A stretch of 20,097 nucleotides of DNA from Bacteroidales bacterium. Its GTDB lineage: Bacteria > Bacteroidota > Bacteroidia > Bacteroidales > SM23-62. A program made the translations under genes and the position numbers. Shown in pieces: positions 13,280-20,097 of this stretch. Numbering within the stretch: the stretch's first letter is position 1; every line of letters starts with the position of its first letter. The stretch spans positions 1-20,097 of the forward strand of contig JADHVS010000062.1 in the NCBI GenBank assembly GCA_016783865.1, written 5' to 3'. Below the pieces are notes generated by a model. It did not search any database, was not told where the DNA came from, and saw only the letters and a program-made list of their open reading frames with translations.

Positions 13280-15706
13280 CTAGATGTTTACAATGCGGAT
13301 CACATCGGCAAAAATACCCGCAGCAGTAACATCGGCTCCTGCACCATATCCTTTAATGATCATGGGAAGTTCCTTATATCTTTCGGTGGTGAGCATAATG
13401 ATGTTGTTTGATCCTTCAAGCGGGAAAAGGGGATGGTCGGCCCCCACATCCACCAGCTGTACTGAAGCTTTACCATTTTTCAACTGGGCGACAAACCTCA
13501 ACTTTCTGTTCTTCTCCGCGAGTTCCATCCTTTTCTTTTCAAACTCGGCATCGTATTTTTTAATCTTATCCCAGAAGGCATCCAGGTCGCCTTTGAAATA
13601 TTCATCGGGAAGGACAGGTGAAATTTTTATGTCCTTTTCCTCTATCTGGTAGCCAGATTCCCTGGAGAGGATGAGCAGTTTTCTCACCACATCGATGCCG
13701 CTCAGGTCAATCCTCGGGTCGGGTTCGGAATAGCCCTGTTCTTTTGCCATCAGGATGGCTTTGCTAAGAGGGATATCTTCGCTGACTGTATTGAAAATAT
13801 AATTCAGCGTTCCGGATAATACCGCCTTGATCTCAAGTATTTTGTCCCCGCTGTTAATCAGGTCGTTGATCGTATTGATAATAGGCAGGCCGGCACCGAC
13901 GTTGGTTTCAAAGATGAACCTGACGCCCCGCGACTGGGCGGTGTTTTTCAAATCTTTGTAGTTGGAATAAGCTGAGGAACAGGCTATCTTATTCGCGGTT
14001 ACTACCGATACATAGGAGTTAAATAGTTTTTTATACAGGCTGGCCACATCGGGACTCGCGGTGCAATCAATAAACACACTGTTCCTGAAGTTCAGTAAGA
14101 CCATTTCTTTGCAAAAGTCATCAAGATTTGCTTTCCTGCCATTATCCAACAGGTCGCTGTAATGCTCAATTGCAATACCACCCGGCTGAATCAACATTTT
14201 CCTCGAATTGACCAGTCCGATCAGGTTAACATTCAGCCTGTGATTAATTAAAAACTTCTCCTTCTGCTGGCTGATCTGGTTAAGCAACCTCTTCCCCACA
14301 AGGCCTGTCCCGGCGATAAAAAGATGGAGTTCCTTATAGTGTGACAGGAAGAATCCTTCGTGGATGACATTCAGGGCTTTTTTCAGGCTCTGTTTGGTGA
14401 TGACCACGGAAATATTCAGCTCTGATGATCCCTGTGCTATGGCAATCACATTGATACCATTTCGGCCGAGTGAGCGGAACAGTTTAGCAGAAATGCCAGG
14501 TGTATGTCTCATTCTTTCACCAACAATGGCAATGATCGAGAGCTCTTTTTCAATCAGGATCCTGATCGATTTCATATGATCGACCTCATGCCTGAATTCT
14601 TTATGGATGGCATCTTTTGCCGTTTTTGTATCAGCAGGTTTGATGGCAAAGCTGATCGAAAACTCAGAAGATGCCTGTGTGATAAGGATGATATTTATAT
14701 TGTTCTCAGCCAGGGTCGAGAACAATCTGCCGGATATACCTGTTACTCCAACCATTCCTGATCCCTGTATGGTGATCAGGTCGATGTCATCGATTGATGA
14801 TATCCCTTTGATAGGAGATTCACTTTTGATATGTTCCTGCATCCCGATGATGGTACCTCTGGCCTTGGGATTAAAAGTGTTTTTGATCTGTATCCTGATC
14901 TTTTTATTCAACACAGGTTGGATGGTGGGTGTATATAATACCTTGGCGCCGAAGTGACTCAGCTCCATGGCCTCTGCATAACTCAGCGATTCAATGGAAT
15001 ATGCCTTTTCCACTTTTCGGGGATCGGCTGTCATGAATCCATCCACATCGGTCCATATCTCCAGCACAGATGCCTTAACGGCTGCTGCAATAATTGCTGC
15101 AGTGTAGTCCGATCCGCCCCTTCCCAGGGTTGTAGTTTCCCCTTCATCATTGCTCCCGATAAATCCGGGAACAATAGCTGCTTTTTTATGCGATTTGAAA
15201 TATTCGCCTATCAGCTGATCGCTTTTCTTGAAGTCGACATTGGCACGGCAATAATTGCTGTCTGTTTTGATCAGGTCCCTTATCTCCACCAGGTATGCAT
15301 CATCGATGACCAGGCTGATGATATATGATGAAAGCCGCTCACCAAAGCTGACAATGGTATCCATCGTTTTACAGGTCAGTTCCTTCAACAGGTAAACACC
15401 GTTCAGGGTTTCCTCCAGGGTATTAATAAGGATCTTAATACCGGCCAGGATGTGGCTCTGCTGGTTAATGCTGAAAAGGGCTTTAACTGCATCGTAGTGT
15501 TTTTGCTCAATTTCTTCCAGGATCTGTTTGTAGGAATCGTCCCTCTTTTCGGCCAGTTTACTGACCTTTATCAACTGATCGGTTACTGATTGAAAGGCCG
15601 ACACAACAACGATGCAGGACTCTTTCTGGTCCTCAACAATCTGTTTAACAACCTTTATCCTCTCCGGAGTACCAACCGATGAACCGCCGAATTTTAAAAC
15701 TTTCAT
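13280..15706 (-). CDS. thrA: Bifunctional aspartokinase / homoserine dehydrogenase
   Basis: An 808-residue fusion catalysing the first and third steps of the threonine branch. The kinase part (1 to about 290) has KFGGSSVG at 5-12, FGERLSS (from 121), GRGGSDYTAA (196-205) and TDVDGFMTADPR (219-230). Two ACT regulatory domains follow (about 310-380 and 390-455), each with the QASSE/QGSSE pattern. The dehydrogenase part starts at about 460 with the NAD(P) motif FIAGTGLVG (463-471) and contains ETNVGAGLPIINT and LSGTLNYIFN. The length is normal, and the ACT domains predict feedback inhibition by threonine. It is first in the operon. No attenuator leader peptide rich in Thr/Ile codons was found in the 64 bp upstream. 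Confidence 0.96.
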   Translation of the reverse strand: MKVLKFGGSSVGTPERIKVVKQIVEDQKESCIVVVSAFQSVTDQLIKVSKLAEKRDDSYKQILEEIEQKHYDAVKALFSINQQSHILAGIKILINTLEETLNGVYLLKELTCKTMDTIVSFGERLSSYIISLVIDDAYLVEIRDLIKTDSNYCRANVDFKKSDQLIGEYFKSHKKAAIVPGFIGSNDEGETTTLGRGGSDYTAAIIAAAVKASVLEIWTDVDGFMTADPRKVEKAYSIESLSYAEAMELSHFGAKVLYTPTIQPVLNKKIRIQIKNTFNPKARGTIIGMQEHIKSESPIKGISSIDDIDLITIQGSGMVGVTGISGRLFSTLAENNINIILITQASSEFSISFAIKPADTKTAKDAIHKEFRHEVDHMKSIRILIEKELSIIAIVGERMRHTPGISAKLFRSLGRNGINVIAIAQGSSELNISVVITKQSLKKALNVIHEGFFLSHYKELHLFIAGTGLVGKRLLNQISQQKEKFLINHRLNVNLIGLVNSRKMLIQPGGIAIEHYSDLLDNGRKANLDDFCKEMVLLNFRNSVFIDCTASPDVASLYKKLFNSYVSVVTANKIACSSAYSNYKDLKNTAQSRGVRFIFETNVGAGLPIINTINDLINSGDKILEIKAVLSGTLNYIFNTVSEDIPLSKAILMAKEQGYSEPDPRIDLSGIDVVRKLLILSRESGYQIEEKDIKISPVLPDEYFKGDLDAFWDKIKKYDAEFEKKRMELAEKNRKLRFVAQLKNGKASVQLVDVGADHPLFPLEGSNNIIMLTTERYKELPMIIKGYGAGADVTAAGIFADVIRIVNI

Positions 15707-15771
15707 AAGCTTTGGATGAAAAAAATGTAAAAATAGTGAAAAATAAATCTTTGTTGTGTAATTAACTAGAA

Positions 15772-15806
15772 TTCAGAAGTCAGTAGTCAGTAGACAGTAG
15801 TCAGTA
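15772..15806 (-). repeat. GTCAGTA (TACTGAC) heptamer array
   Basis: On the + strand TTCAGAA (15772-15778) precedes GTCAGTA, GTCAGTA, GACAGTA, GTCAGTA (15779-15806). In the direction of the flanking genes the unit reads TACTGAC and puts TGA in all three frames. It lies in the 244-bp gap between fabD and thrA. Confidence 0.8.
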
Positions 15807-15827
15807 GGGGATCAGTGCTGCTACTAA

Positions 15828-15876
15828 AATCAAAAATCGTTAATCGTTAATCGTTAATCGTTAATCGTTAATCACT
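15828..15876 (+). repeat. AATCGTT heptamer array
   Basis: AATCAAA (15828-15834), five perfect AATCGTT units (15835-15869), then AATCACT. In the direction of fabD and thrA the unit reads AACGATT, and the tandem gives TAA in all three frames. It is 49 bases, seven heptamers, from the start of the GTCAGTA array, so both share one 7-bp register. Confidence 0.88.
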
Positions 15877-15879
15877 TGA

Positions 15880-15933
15880 TCCCTTGGCCCCTTGGCCCCT
15901 TAACCCCTTGGCCCCTTGGCCCCTTGGCCCCTT
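15880..15933 (-). repeat. CCCCTTGG octamer array after fabD
   Basis: Six 8-bp units (TCCCTTGG, CCCCTTGG, CCCCTTAA, then three CCCCTTGG; 15880-15927) and a partial CCCCTT. A last CCCCTT recurs at 15943-15948, just before the fabD stop at 15951. This is the only octamer array seen, and its GC-rich unit contrasts with the neighbouring AT-rich heptamers. Confidence 0.85.
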
Positions 15934-15950
15934 TCTTCTTAGCCCCTTCT

Positions 15951-16823
15951 TTATGCACTCATCGTTTCCACATCCCGGTCTACTTTTTTAATCAAACCCT
16001 GAAGCACGCTTCCGGGACCAACTTCGGTGAACGAAGTAGCGCCATCCCGTAACATATTCATAACCGTCTGGGTCCAGCGAACCGGAGCGGTTAACTGGGC
16101 TATCAGGTTGGATTTAATCGTTTCGGGATCGGCAGAAGGCCTGGCAGTGACGTTCTGGTAGACGGGGCAGACAGGCACATTGAACGGGGCATTTTCAATG
16201 GCCGTTTTAAGGTCGATCCTTGCCGGTTCCATTAAAGGAGAGTGGAATGCACCACCTACGTTAAGCTTAAGGGCCCTTTTTGCGCCTTTCGCAGTGAGTG
16301 CTTCAACAGCCTTATCGATTCCGCTGATTGATCCTGAAATAACGATTTGCCCGGGACTGTTATAATTGGCCGGAACTACTATATCATCGATCTCATTACA
16401 CACCTGCTCAATTACTTCATCCTCCAATCCCAGGATAGCAGCCATCGTGGATGGTTCGGCTTCACAGGCTTTCTGCATTGCACCGGCCCTCTGGGAAACC
16501 AGCTTTAGTCCGTCTTCAAACGAGAGCGCCCCATTCGCCACCAGGGCTGAAAATTCTCCAAGGGAGTGTCCGGCAACCATTGCAGGCTGAAAATCTGATA
16601 TTGTTTTAGACAATATAACTGAATGAAGAAAGATCGCAGGCTGTGTTACCCTGGTTTGCCTCAGGTCCTCATCTGTTCCGTCAAACATCAGGTCAGTGAT
16701 CCTGAATCCCAGGATATCATTTGCCTGTTCAAATAATTCCTTTCCTTCAGGGTAATTTTCATAAATGTCCTTACCCATACCAACAAACTGAGCTCCCTGT
16801 CCGGGAAATACATATGCCTTCAT
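15951..16823 (-). CDS. fabD: Malonyl-CoA:ACP transacylase
   Basis: A 290-residue enzyme that loads malonyl groups on acyl carrier protein for fatty-acid synthesis. The ATG at 16823 is chosen because it gives the classic start MKAYVFPGQGAQFVGMG. A longer in-frame extension of 35 residues runs back into folE and through a repeat, and is rejected. GHSLGE holds nucleophile Ser87, QRAGAM the conserved Arg, and GGAFHSPLM the catalytic His194. The stop is followed by three different tandem arrays. A 52-bp gap containing degenerate heptamers separates it from folE, so co-transcription with queD-folE is likely but unproven. Confidence 0.95.
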   Translation of the reverse strand: MKAYVFPGQGAQFVGMGKDIYENYPEGKELFEQANDILGFRITDLMFDGTDEDLRQTRVTQPAIFLHSVILSKTISDFQPAMVAGHSLGEFSALVANGALSFEDGLKLVSQRAGAMQKACEAEPSTMAAILGLEDEVIEQVCNEIDDIVVPANYNSPGQIVISGSISGIDKAVEALTAKGAKRALKLNVGGAFHSPLMEPARIDLKTAIENAPFNVPVCPVYQNVTARPSADPETIKSNLIAQLTAPVRWTQTVMNMLRDGATSFTEVGPGSVLQGLIKKVDRDVETMSA

Positions 16824-16856
16824 TGATTTACGATTAGAGATTAACGATTTTTGATT
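16822..16856 (-). repeat. Degenerate AATCnnn heptamers overlapping the fabD start
   Basis: Five consecutive 7-bp units, in fabD direction AATCAAA, AATCGTT, AATCTCT, AATCGTA, AATCAAT, where AATC is fixed and three bases vary. The last unit runs into the fabD ATG (16821-16823), so the array occupies the ribosome-binding region. AATCAAA-AATCGTT is also the start of the array at 15828, but there on the opposite strand. Confidence 0.7.
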
Positions 16857-16875
16857 TTTGAAGTAGGCGAGTCTG

Positions 16876-17514
16876 CTAGTAAAGTGTTTTTCCAATGAGG
16901 CTAATAAATTCATGTCTTGTACTGACATTATTCAGAAACTCACCTGTAAAGGCAGAGGTGGTTGTTACCGAATTTTGTTTTTGTATCCCTCTCATTATCA
17001 TACACATATGTCTGGCTTCAATGACCACAGCCACGCCAAGCGGATTCAATGTCTGATCAATGCAATCACGTATCTGCACGGTAAGTCTTTCCTGAACCTG
17101 CAGCCTGCGTGAAAAAGCCTCTACAACACGGGCGATTTTACTTAAACCTGTTATGTGCTTATCCGGAATATATGCCACGTGTGCTTTTCCCATGAATGGT
17201 ATCATGTGGTGTTCGCACAATGAGAATAGCTCAATGTCCTTCACAATAACCATTTCCTGGTAATCCTCACGGAACCGGGCCGATAAAATAATGTCTTCCG
17301 GTTTGATACCATATCCATGGGTCAGGAACTGCAGGGATTTGGCTACACGTAATGGGGTTCCCTTTAATCCTTCACGCGATGGATCTTCGTTAAGCAACTG
17401 CAACACATCCTTATAGATATCTGCTAATTTTTCAGTTGTTGAGTCGTCAAATATGTCGACTCTGCTATATCCCTCATTCCCTGACGATTCTATTCCATTA
17501 TTTTTGACATCCAT
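16876..17514 (-). CDS. folE: GTP cyclohydrolase I
   Basis: A 212-residue zinc enzyme that turns GTP into 7,8-dihydroneopterin triphosphate, the entry to folate and to queuosine-type 7-deazapurines. The zinc ligands correspond to Cys100 and His103 ([19 protein letters not shown]) and Cys171 (RHMCMIMRG). [23 protein letters not shown] is the diagnostic core. An extra N-terminal tail of about 25 polar residues precedes the conserved region. It starts 11 bp after the queD stop. The pairing with queD suggests that at least part of the product goes to preQ0/queuosine. Confidence 0.96.
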   Translation of the reverse strand: MDVKNNGIESSGNEGYSRVDIFDDSTTEKLADIYKDVLQLLNEDPSREGLKGTPLRVAKSLQFLTHGYGIKPEDIILSARFREDYQEMVIVKDIELFSLCEHHMIPFMGKAHVAYIPDKHITGLSKIARVVEAFSRRLQVQERLTVQIRDCIDQTLNPLGVAVVIEARHMCMIMRGIQKQNSVTTTSAFTGEFLNNVSTRHEFISLIGKTLY

Positions 17515-17525
17515 TTTGTAAAGGT

Positions 17526-17939
17526 TTAATTTCCAAAATATTCCACATAATTGTTTTCGGTCTCTTCAAGCCGGACACAGTGCAATTCGATTCCCAGGTT
17601 TTTGATATGGGGATCGAGTTGTTCCCAGATAGCAGCGGCCAGGTTTTCTGTCGATGCCATCCTGTTATTCATAAAATCTACCTCAATATTGATATTCCTG
17701 TGATCTACTTTTTCAATTATATGTTTTTTTACAGTCTCGCTAAGTGTTTTTAAATCAACAACATATCCAAGGTCTGGCTTTACTTGTCCCTTTACCGTGA
17801 CAAACAGGTTGTAGTTGTGTCCGTGCCAGTTTGGATTGGAGCATTTCCCAAATACCTCAAGGTTCTTTTCATCCGACCAATCCTCCCTGTATAACTTGTG
17901 CGCGGCTGTGAATCTTTCCCGGCGCGTAATATAAATCAT
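17526..17939 (-). CDS. queD: 6-carboxytetrahydropterin synthase / 6-pyruvoyl-tetrahydropterin synthase family
   Basis: A 137-residue member of the PTPS/QueD family acting on dihydroneopterin triphosphate made by FolE. Zinc ligands are His14 (FTAAHKL), His39 and His41 (NWHGHNY), with catalytic Cys33 (GKCSNPNW). DHRNIN and the C-terminal [10 protein letters not shown] complete the active site. The six-residue spacing from Cys33 to His39 is that of PTPS-like proteins, which many Bacteroidota carry as their QueD. The queD assignment therefore rests on context and lineage more than on sequence. It is the first gene of the cluster, with a promoter-like site 23 bp upstream. Confidence 0.9.
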   Translation of the reverse strand: MIYITRRERFTAAHKLYREDWSDEKNLEVFGKCSNPNWHGHNYNLFVTVKGQVKPDLGYVVDLKTLSETVKKHIIEKVDHRNINIEVDFMNNRMASTENLAAAIWEQLDPHIKNLGIELHCVRLEETENNYVEYFGN

Positions 17940-17961
17940 ATGTTGTATATTTATAAGTTGA

Positions 17962-17993
17962 CAAAGTTAAAACTTTTAATCAGTTTACCACAA
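17962..17993 (-). promoter_or_regulatory. Bacteroidota-type promoter for queD-folE
   Basis: On the - strand TAACTTTG (17962-17969) fits TAnnTTTG, with TTG (17991-17993) 21 bp upstream. The predicted start would leave a very short leader before the queD ATG at 17939. The divergent hldD gene starts at 18001; for it only a weak TATATTTA (17946-17953, + strand) was seen. Confidence 0.55.
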
Positions 17994-18000
17994 GCATTAA

Positions 18001-18966
18001 ATGATCATAGTAACAGGTGCTGCAGGCTTTATCGGAAGTGTAATGGCAGGTCGTCTGAACCGAGATGGATTTAATGACCTGGTTTTGGTGGATGATTTTT
18101 CACGTGAAGACAAGAAAGCCAATTTCATGGAAAAGGAATACACCGCTCTGGTGGGACGGGAAGAATTTATACCCTGGCTGGAAAAGAACCATAGGTTTGC
18201 AGAGTATGTCATTCACCTGGGTGCCAGGACCGACACAACTGAATTTGATGTTAATGTTTTCAATCATCTTAACCTTAATTATTCCAAATCGGTATGGGAG
18301 GCATGTGTGAGCTACGGGCTTCCCCTTATATATGCCTCTTCGGCAGCTACTTACGGATCAGGAGAGATGGGATACCAGGATGATCATGATCTGGTGGAAC
18401 AACTGCATCCGTTAAATCCCTATGGCCAATCGAAAAATGACTTCGATAGCTGGGCGCTGCAGCAGGAAAAGAAACCGTTTTTCTGGGCCGGACTGAAATT
18501 TTTCAATGTTTATGGTCCCAATGAATTTCATAAGGGAAGAATGGCATCGGTCATCTATCATGCTTTTCAGCAGATCAGGAAAACAGGCAAAATGAAATTG
18601 TTCCGCTCTCACCATCCGGAATACAAAGATGGGGAACAGATGCGTGATTTTATTTATGTGAAAGATGCTGTCGAGGTTATATTGTATATGATGAGGACCA
18701 GGAAGCATTCCGGATTGTATAACCTGGGAACAGGAAGGGCAAGGACCTTCTATGACCTGGTTACAGCAACATTTCATGCCATGGACAAGGAACCAAAGAT
18801 TGAATTTATCGATACTCCGGCCGATATCCGCGACAAATACCAGTATTTCACAGAAGCGCAGATGGAGAAACTGAGAAGGATTGGTTTTCGGGACGAATTT
18901 ACCTCTTTGGAGGATGGGATCACGGATTATGTTAAGAACCATCTCCTGACCAAAAAATATTATTGA
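18001..18966 (+). CDS. hldD: ADP-L-glycero-D-manno-heptose 6-epimerase
   Basis: A 321-residue extended short-chain dehydrogenase that epimerises ADP-glycero-manno-heptose for lipopolysaccharide inner core synthesis. TGAAGFIGS (5-13) is the NADP-binding loop. SSAATYG is the active-site strand, and Tyr141-Lys145 (PYGQSK) is the catalytic pair. FFNVYGPNEFHKGRMAS and DGEQMRDFIYVKD are the substrate-binding signatures of HldD rather than of other sugar epimerases. Length is typical. It is divergent from queD and ends one base before the stop of the convergent Abi gene, with no terminator in between. Confidence 0.93.
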   Translation: MIIVTGAAGFIGSVMAGRLNRDGFNDLVLVDDFSREDKKANFMEKEYTALVGREEFIPWLEKNHRFAEYVIHLGARTDTTEFDVNVFNHLNLNYSKSVWEACVSYGLPLIYASSAATYGSGEMGYQDDHDLVEQLHPLNPYGQSKNDFDSWALQQEKKPFFWAGLKFFNVYGPNEFHKGRMASVIYHAFQQIRKTGKMKLFRSHHPEYKDGEQMRDFIYVKDAVEVILYMMRTRKHSGLYNLGTGRARTFYDLVTATFHAMDKEPKIEFIDTPADIRDKYQYFTEAQMEKLRRIGFRDEFTSLEDGITDYVKNHLLTKKYY

Positions 18967-18967
18967 A

Positions 18968-19864
18968 TCACTGCCACAATTGTTCCTTCTCCCAATTAGT
19001 TGGGAATCCCATCGCACCAGGGTGAATATTAGTATATTTATTAAGAAGGGATTTAAAATCCACTACCATGGAGTTAACTTCATTTATACTATTTAATAGA
19101 TATAAAATCATTGACAGAACATAATAGGTGCGATTATTAGGTATACTAGTATTCTTAAGCCATTGGTTTTTTGGTGTTAATGGTCTGACTGGTTGTATAC
19201 GCATTACCCTGTTCCATATACGTGAATGATGAGCACAAACATTTCTAACGTAAACTAATCCATGCATCCATGACACCAAAGTTTTGTCGTCTAATCCAAA
19301 ATATTCTGACACCATCCGTTTGCTTTTCCCAGATTTTATTAAAGCATATAATCGCGAAACTGAACCAAACGATATTATCTCAAAACCAGTCCATGAGGGT
19401 GGTAATGGATTAGAGTATTTCTTTTTATAGGCATTTATGAATTGAGCATCACTTCTATTATATTCTTCAGAGATTGTGGAAATTGTATCCGAATGAACTT
19501 TGGAATTCTTAAAATTAGATGGATCTATATACCAAAAAGGCCCGAATTGGTGAGAAAATATGTAAATCATTTTTGCACGAATAGCTACTTCAATTTTCTC
19601 CACTTCCTTGACAACCAGTTGTCTTAAACATCGATCAAATAGGTAAATATTGTAAGCTGTTTGAAAATTTGCACCAGCTTTAAAAATGTGTTTTGTCTTG
19701 TCTGATAGTAATGGATACCAGTAACCACTCAATCGGTAGTAACTCTTCTTTTCAAGTAATTCTAAGAATTTGGATTCGTCATTTATTACTAATCCTCTTT
19801 CTTTAAGTTTTTTTAATTGGTCGGCATAGGTAAGTGCAGGCTTGTTATATGGCACTTTTTTCAT
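18968..19864 (-). CDS. Abi_2/AbiF-like HEPN protein (abortive infection type)
   Basis: A 298-residue protein of the Abi_2 (AbiD/AbiF) family, linked in other bacteria to phage abortive infection. The N-terminal pattern (LTYADQLKKLKERGLVI, then LLEKKSYYRLSGYWYP, 37-51) and the centre (WTGFEIISFGSVSRLY, 158-173) are family marks. VRNVCAHHSRIWN contains Arg207-Asn208 and His212, an RX4H motif as in HEPN ribonucleases, so RNA cleavage is the inferred activity. It is clearly more AT-rich than its neighbours, which suggests horizontal acquisition. Length is normal and nothing looks broken. A promoter, stem-loop and T tract lie directly upstream, so expression probably depends on reading past that terminator. 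No partner protein gene is present. Confidence 0.9.
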   Translation of the reverse strand: MKKVPYNKPALTYADQLKKLKERGLVINDESKFLELLEKKSYYRLSGYWYPLLSDKTKHIFKAGANFQTAYNIYLFDRCLRQLVVKEVEKIEVAIRAKMIYIFSHQFGPFWYIDPSNFKNSKVHSDTISTISEEYNRSDAQFINAYKKKYSNPLPPSWTGFEIISFGSVSRLYALIKSGKSKRMVSEYFGLDDKTLVSWMHGLVYVRNVCAHHSRIWNRVMRIQPVRPLTPKNQWLKNTSIPNNRTYYVLSMILYLLNSINEVNSMVVDFKSLLNKYTNIHPGAMGFPTNWEKEQLWQ

Positions 19865-19872
19865 ATTGATAG

Positions 19873-19928
19873 AAAAAAAAAGCTTACCCTGAGCGCGCTG
19901 TTCTTATGGGAAGCGGGGTAAGCATGTT
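19873..19928 (-). ncRNA. Predicted small structured RNA with intrinsic terminator ahead of the Abi gene
   Basis: On the - strand GCTTACCC (19916-19923) pairs perfectly with GGGTAAGC (19882-19889), an 8-bp stem. Inside, CGCT and AGCG can form a second stem stacked on it, with the loop TCCCATAAGAAC and a 3' bulge CGCTCA. Nine T residues follow (19881 down to 19873). A promoter places the start near 19925-19928, so the RNA would be about 50-56 nt. The T tract ends 8 nt before the Abi ATG. This is the arrangement of an RNA antitoxin or attenuator before a toxin gene. A plain leader attenuator is the main alternative. Confidence 0.65.
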
Positions 19929-19932
19929 AATA

Positions 19933-19963
19933 CAAATATACAATTATATGTAACATTTTCAAA
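19933..19963 (-). promoter_or_regulatory. Promoter of the small RNA and Abi gene
   Basis: On the - strand TATATTTG (19933-19940) is a full match to TAnnTTTG, and TTTG (19960-19963) lies 19 bp upstream, the expected -33 spacing. It is the best promoter match in the window. The predicted transcript starts just before the stem-loop. Confidence 0.7.
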
Positions 19964-19969
19964 ATGTTA
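19951..19969. promoter_or_regulatory. Perfect 19-bp palindrome over the -33 element
   Basis: TAACATTTT-C-AAAATGTTA has nine-base perfect arms around one central base and covers the -33 TTTG. Its position is that of a repressor operator. No repressor gene is in the window, and the Abi protein shows no obvious DNA-binding domain. A sequence this AT-rich could also be palindromic by chance. Confidence 0.45.
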
Positions 19970-20097
19970 GGATAATTTATTAATTAAGGCCTAACCTGCT
20001 TAAGCAACAAATAGATTAAATCTTTAGTATTAACCCACATTGCAGCTATCCATCGCTAATGTATTGATAATCTGACTTGTCATTTTTTAAAATTTCC
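19970..20097. other. AT-rich region without a recognised gene
   Basis: Only short reading frames are present, such as an 18-codon one on the - strand starting MWVNTKD. No RNA gene, repeat or clear promoter was found. The region may hold the edge of the transferred Abi segment. Confidence 0.5.

Noticed and set aside
15707..15770. Threonine attenuator leader before thrA
   Set aside because: No leader peptide rich in Thr/Ile codons and no terminator hairpin was seen between the repeats and the thrA start.
15772..15933. Tandem arrays as a CRISPR array
   Set aside because: Units are 7-8 bp and contiguous, without spacers, and no cas gene is nearby.
16824..16928. N-terminal extension of fabD by 35 residues
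   Set aside because: The extension overlaps folE and is translated from a heptamer repeat. FabD proteins start at MKAYVFPGQG.
17946..17953. TATATTTA as the hldD promoter
   Set aside because: It matches the -7 element only partly and lacks a -33 TTG at 19-21 bp. It is mentioned only as a weak possibility.
19981..20040. Short - strand frame of 18 codons starting MWVNTKD
   Set aside because: Too short, with an in-frame TAG shortly upstream and no recognisable family.

Overview
The window looks like a chromosomal segment of a member of the Bacteroidota, probably an anaerobic Bacteroidales-like lineage. Support comes from paired OmpH/Skp genes followed by murI, a two-subunit ferredoxin-dependent 2-oxoacid oxidoreductase (korA with fused gamma and alpha parts, then korB), a fused aspartokinase-homoserine dehydrogenase (thrA), weak Shine-Dalgarno signals, and several promoter-like sites of the Bacteroidota type (TAnnTTTG near -7, TTG/TTTG near -33). 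No rRNA, tRNA, CRISPR array or transposase gene was seen.

Layout. Positions 1-205 hold a composite heptamer-repeat element and the ompH leader. On the + strand, 206-5245 carries ompH, ompH, murI, korA and korB. A 44-codon gene remnant follows, then a 991-residue protein that joins two receiver-like domains to a PEP-synthase-type ATP-grasp domain (5464-8439). A second copy of the composite repeat comes next, then gdhA (8687-10021). A 155-bp foldback element with terminal inverted repeats separates gdhA from the convergent threonine operon on the - strand (thrA, a HAD phosphatase, thrB, thrC; 15706 down to 10229). A second - strand cluster is queD, folE and fabD (17939 down to 15951). hldD runs on the + strand (18001-18966) and meets, tail to tail with a 1-bp gap, an AT-rich Abi_2/AbiF-like HEPN gene on the - strand (19864 down to 18968).

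The core genes centre on 2-oxoglutarate and glutamate (Kor, Gdh, MurI), aspartate-family amino acids (ThrA, ThrB, ThrC), envelope building (Skp-like chaperones, MurI, HldD, FabD) and pterin or deazapurine synthesis (FolE, QueD).

Two things stand out. First, the Abi_2 gene is preceded, in its own direction, by a well-formed promoter, a compact stem-loop of about 42 nt and a nine-T tract ending 8 nt before the ATG. This is the layout of a small terminated RNA ahead of a HEPN ribonuclease-type toxin, and a 19-bp perfect palindrome covers the -33 element. Second, the intergenic regions are full of 7-bp tandem repeats (TCGTGAA, TGAGTCG, AATCGTT, GTCAGTA and variants). In gene direction most contain a stop codon that appears in all three frames, and in two genes the repeat itself supplies the stop codon.
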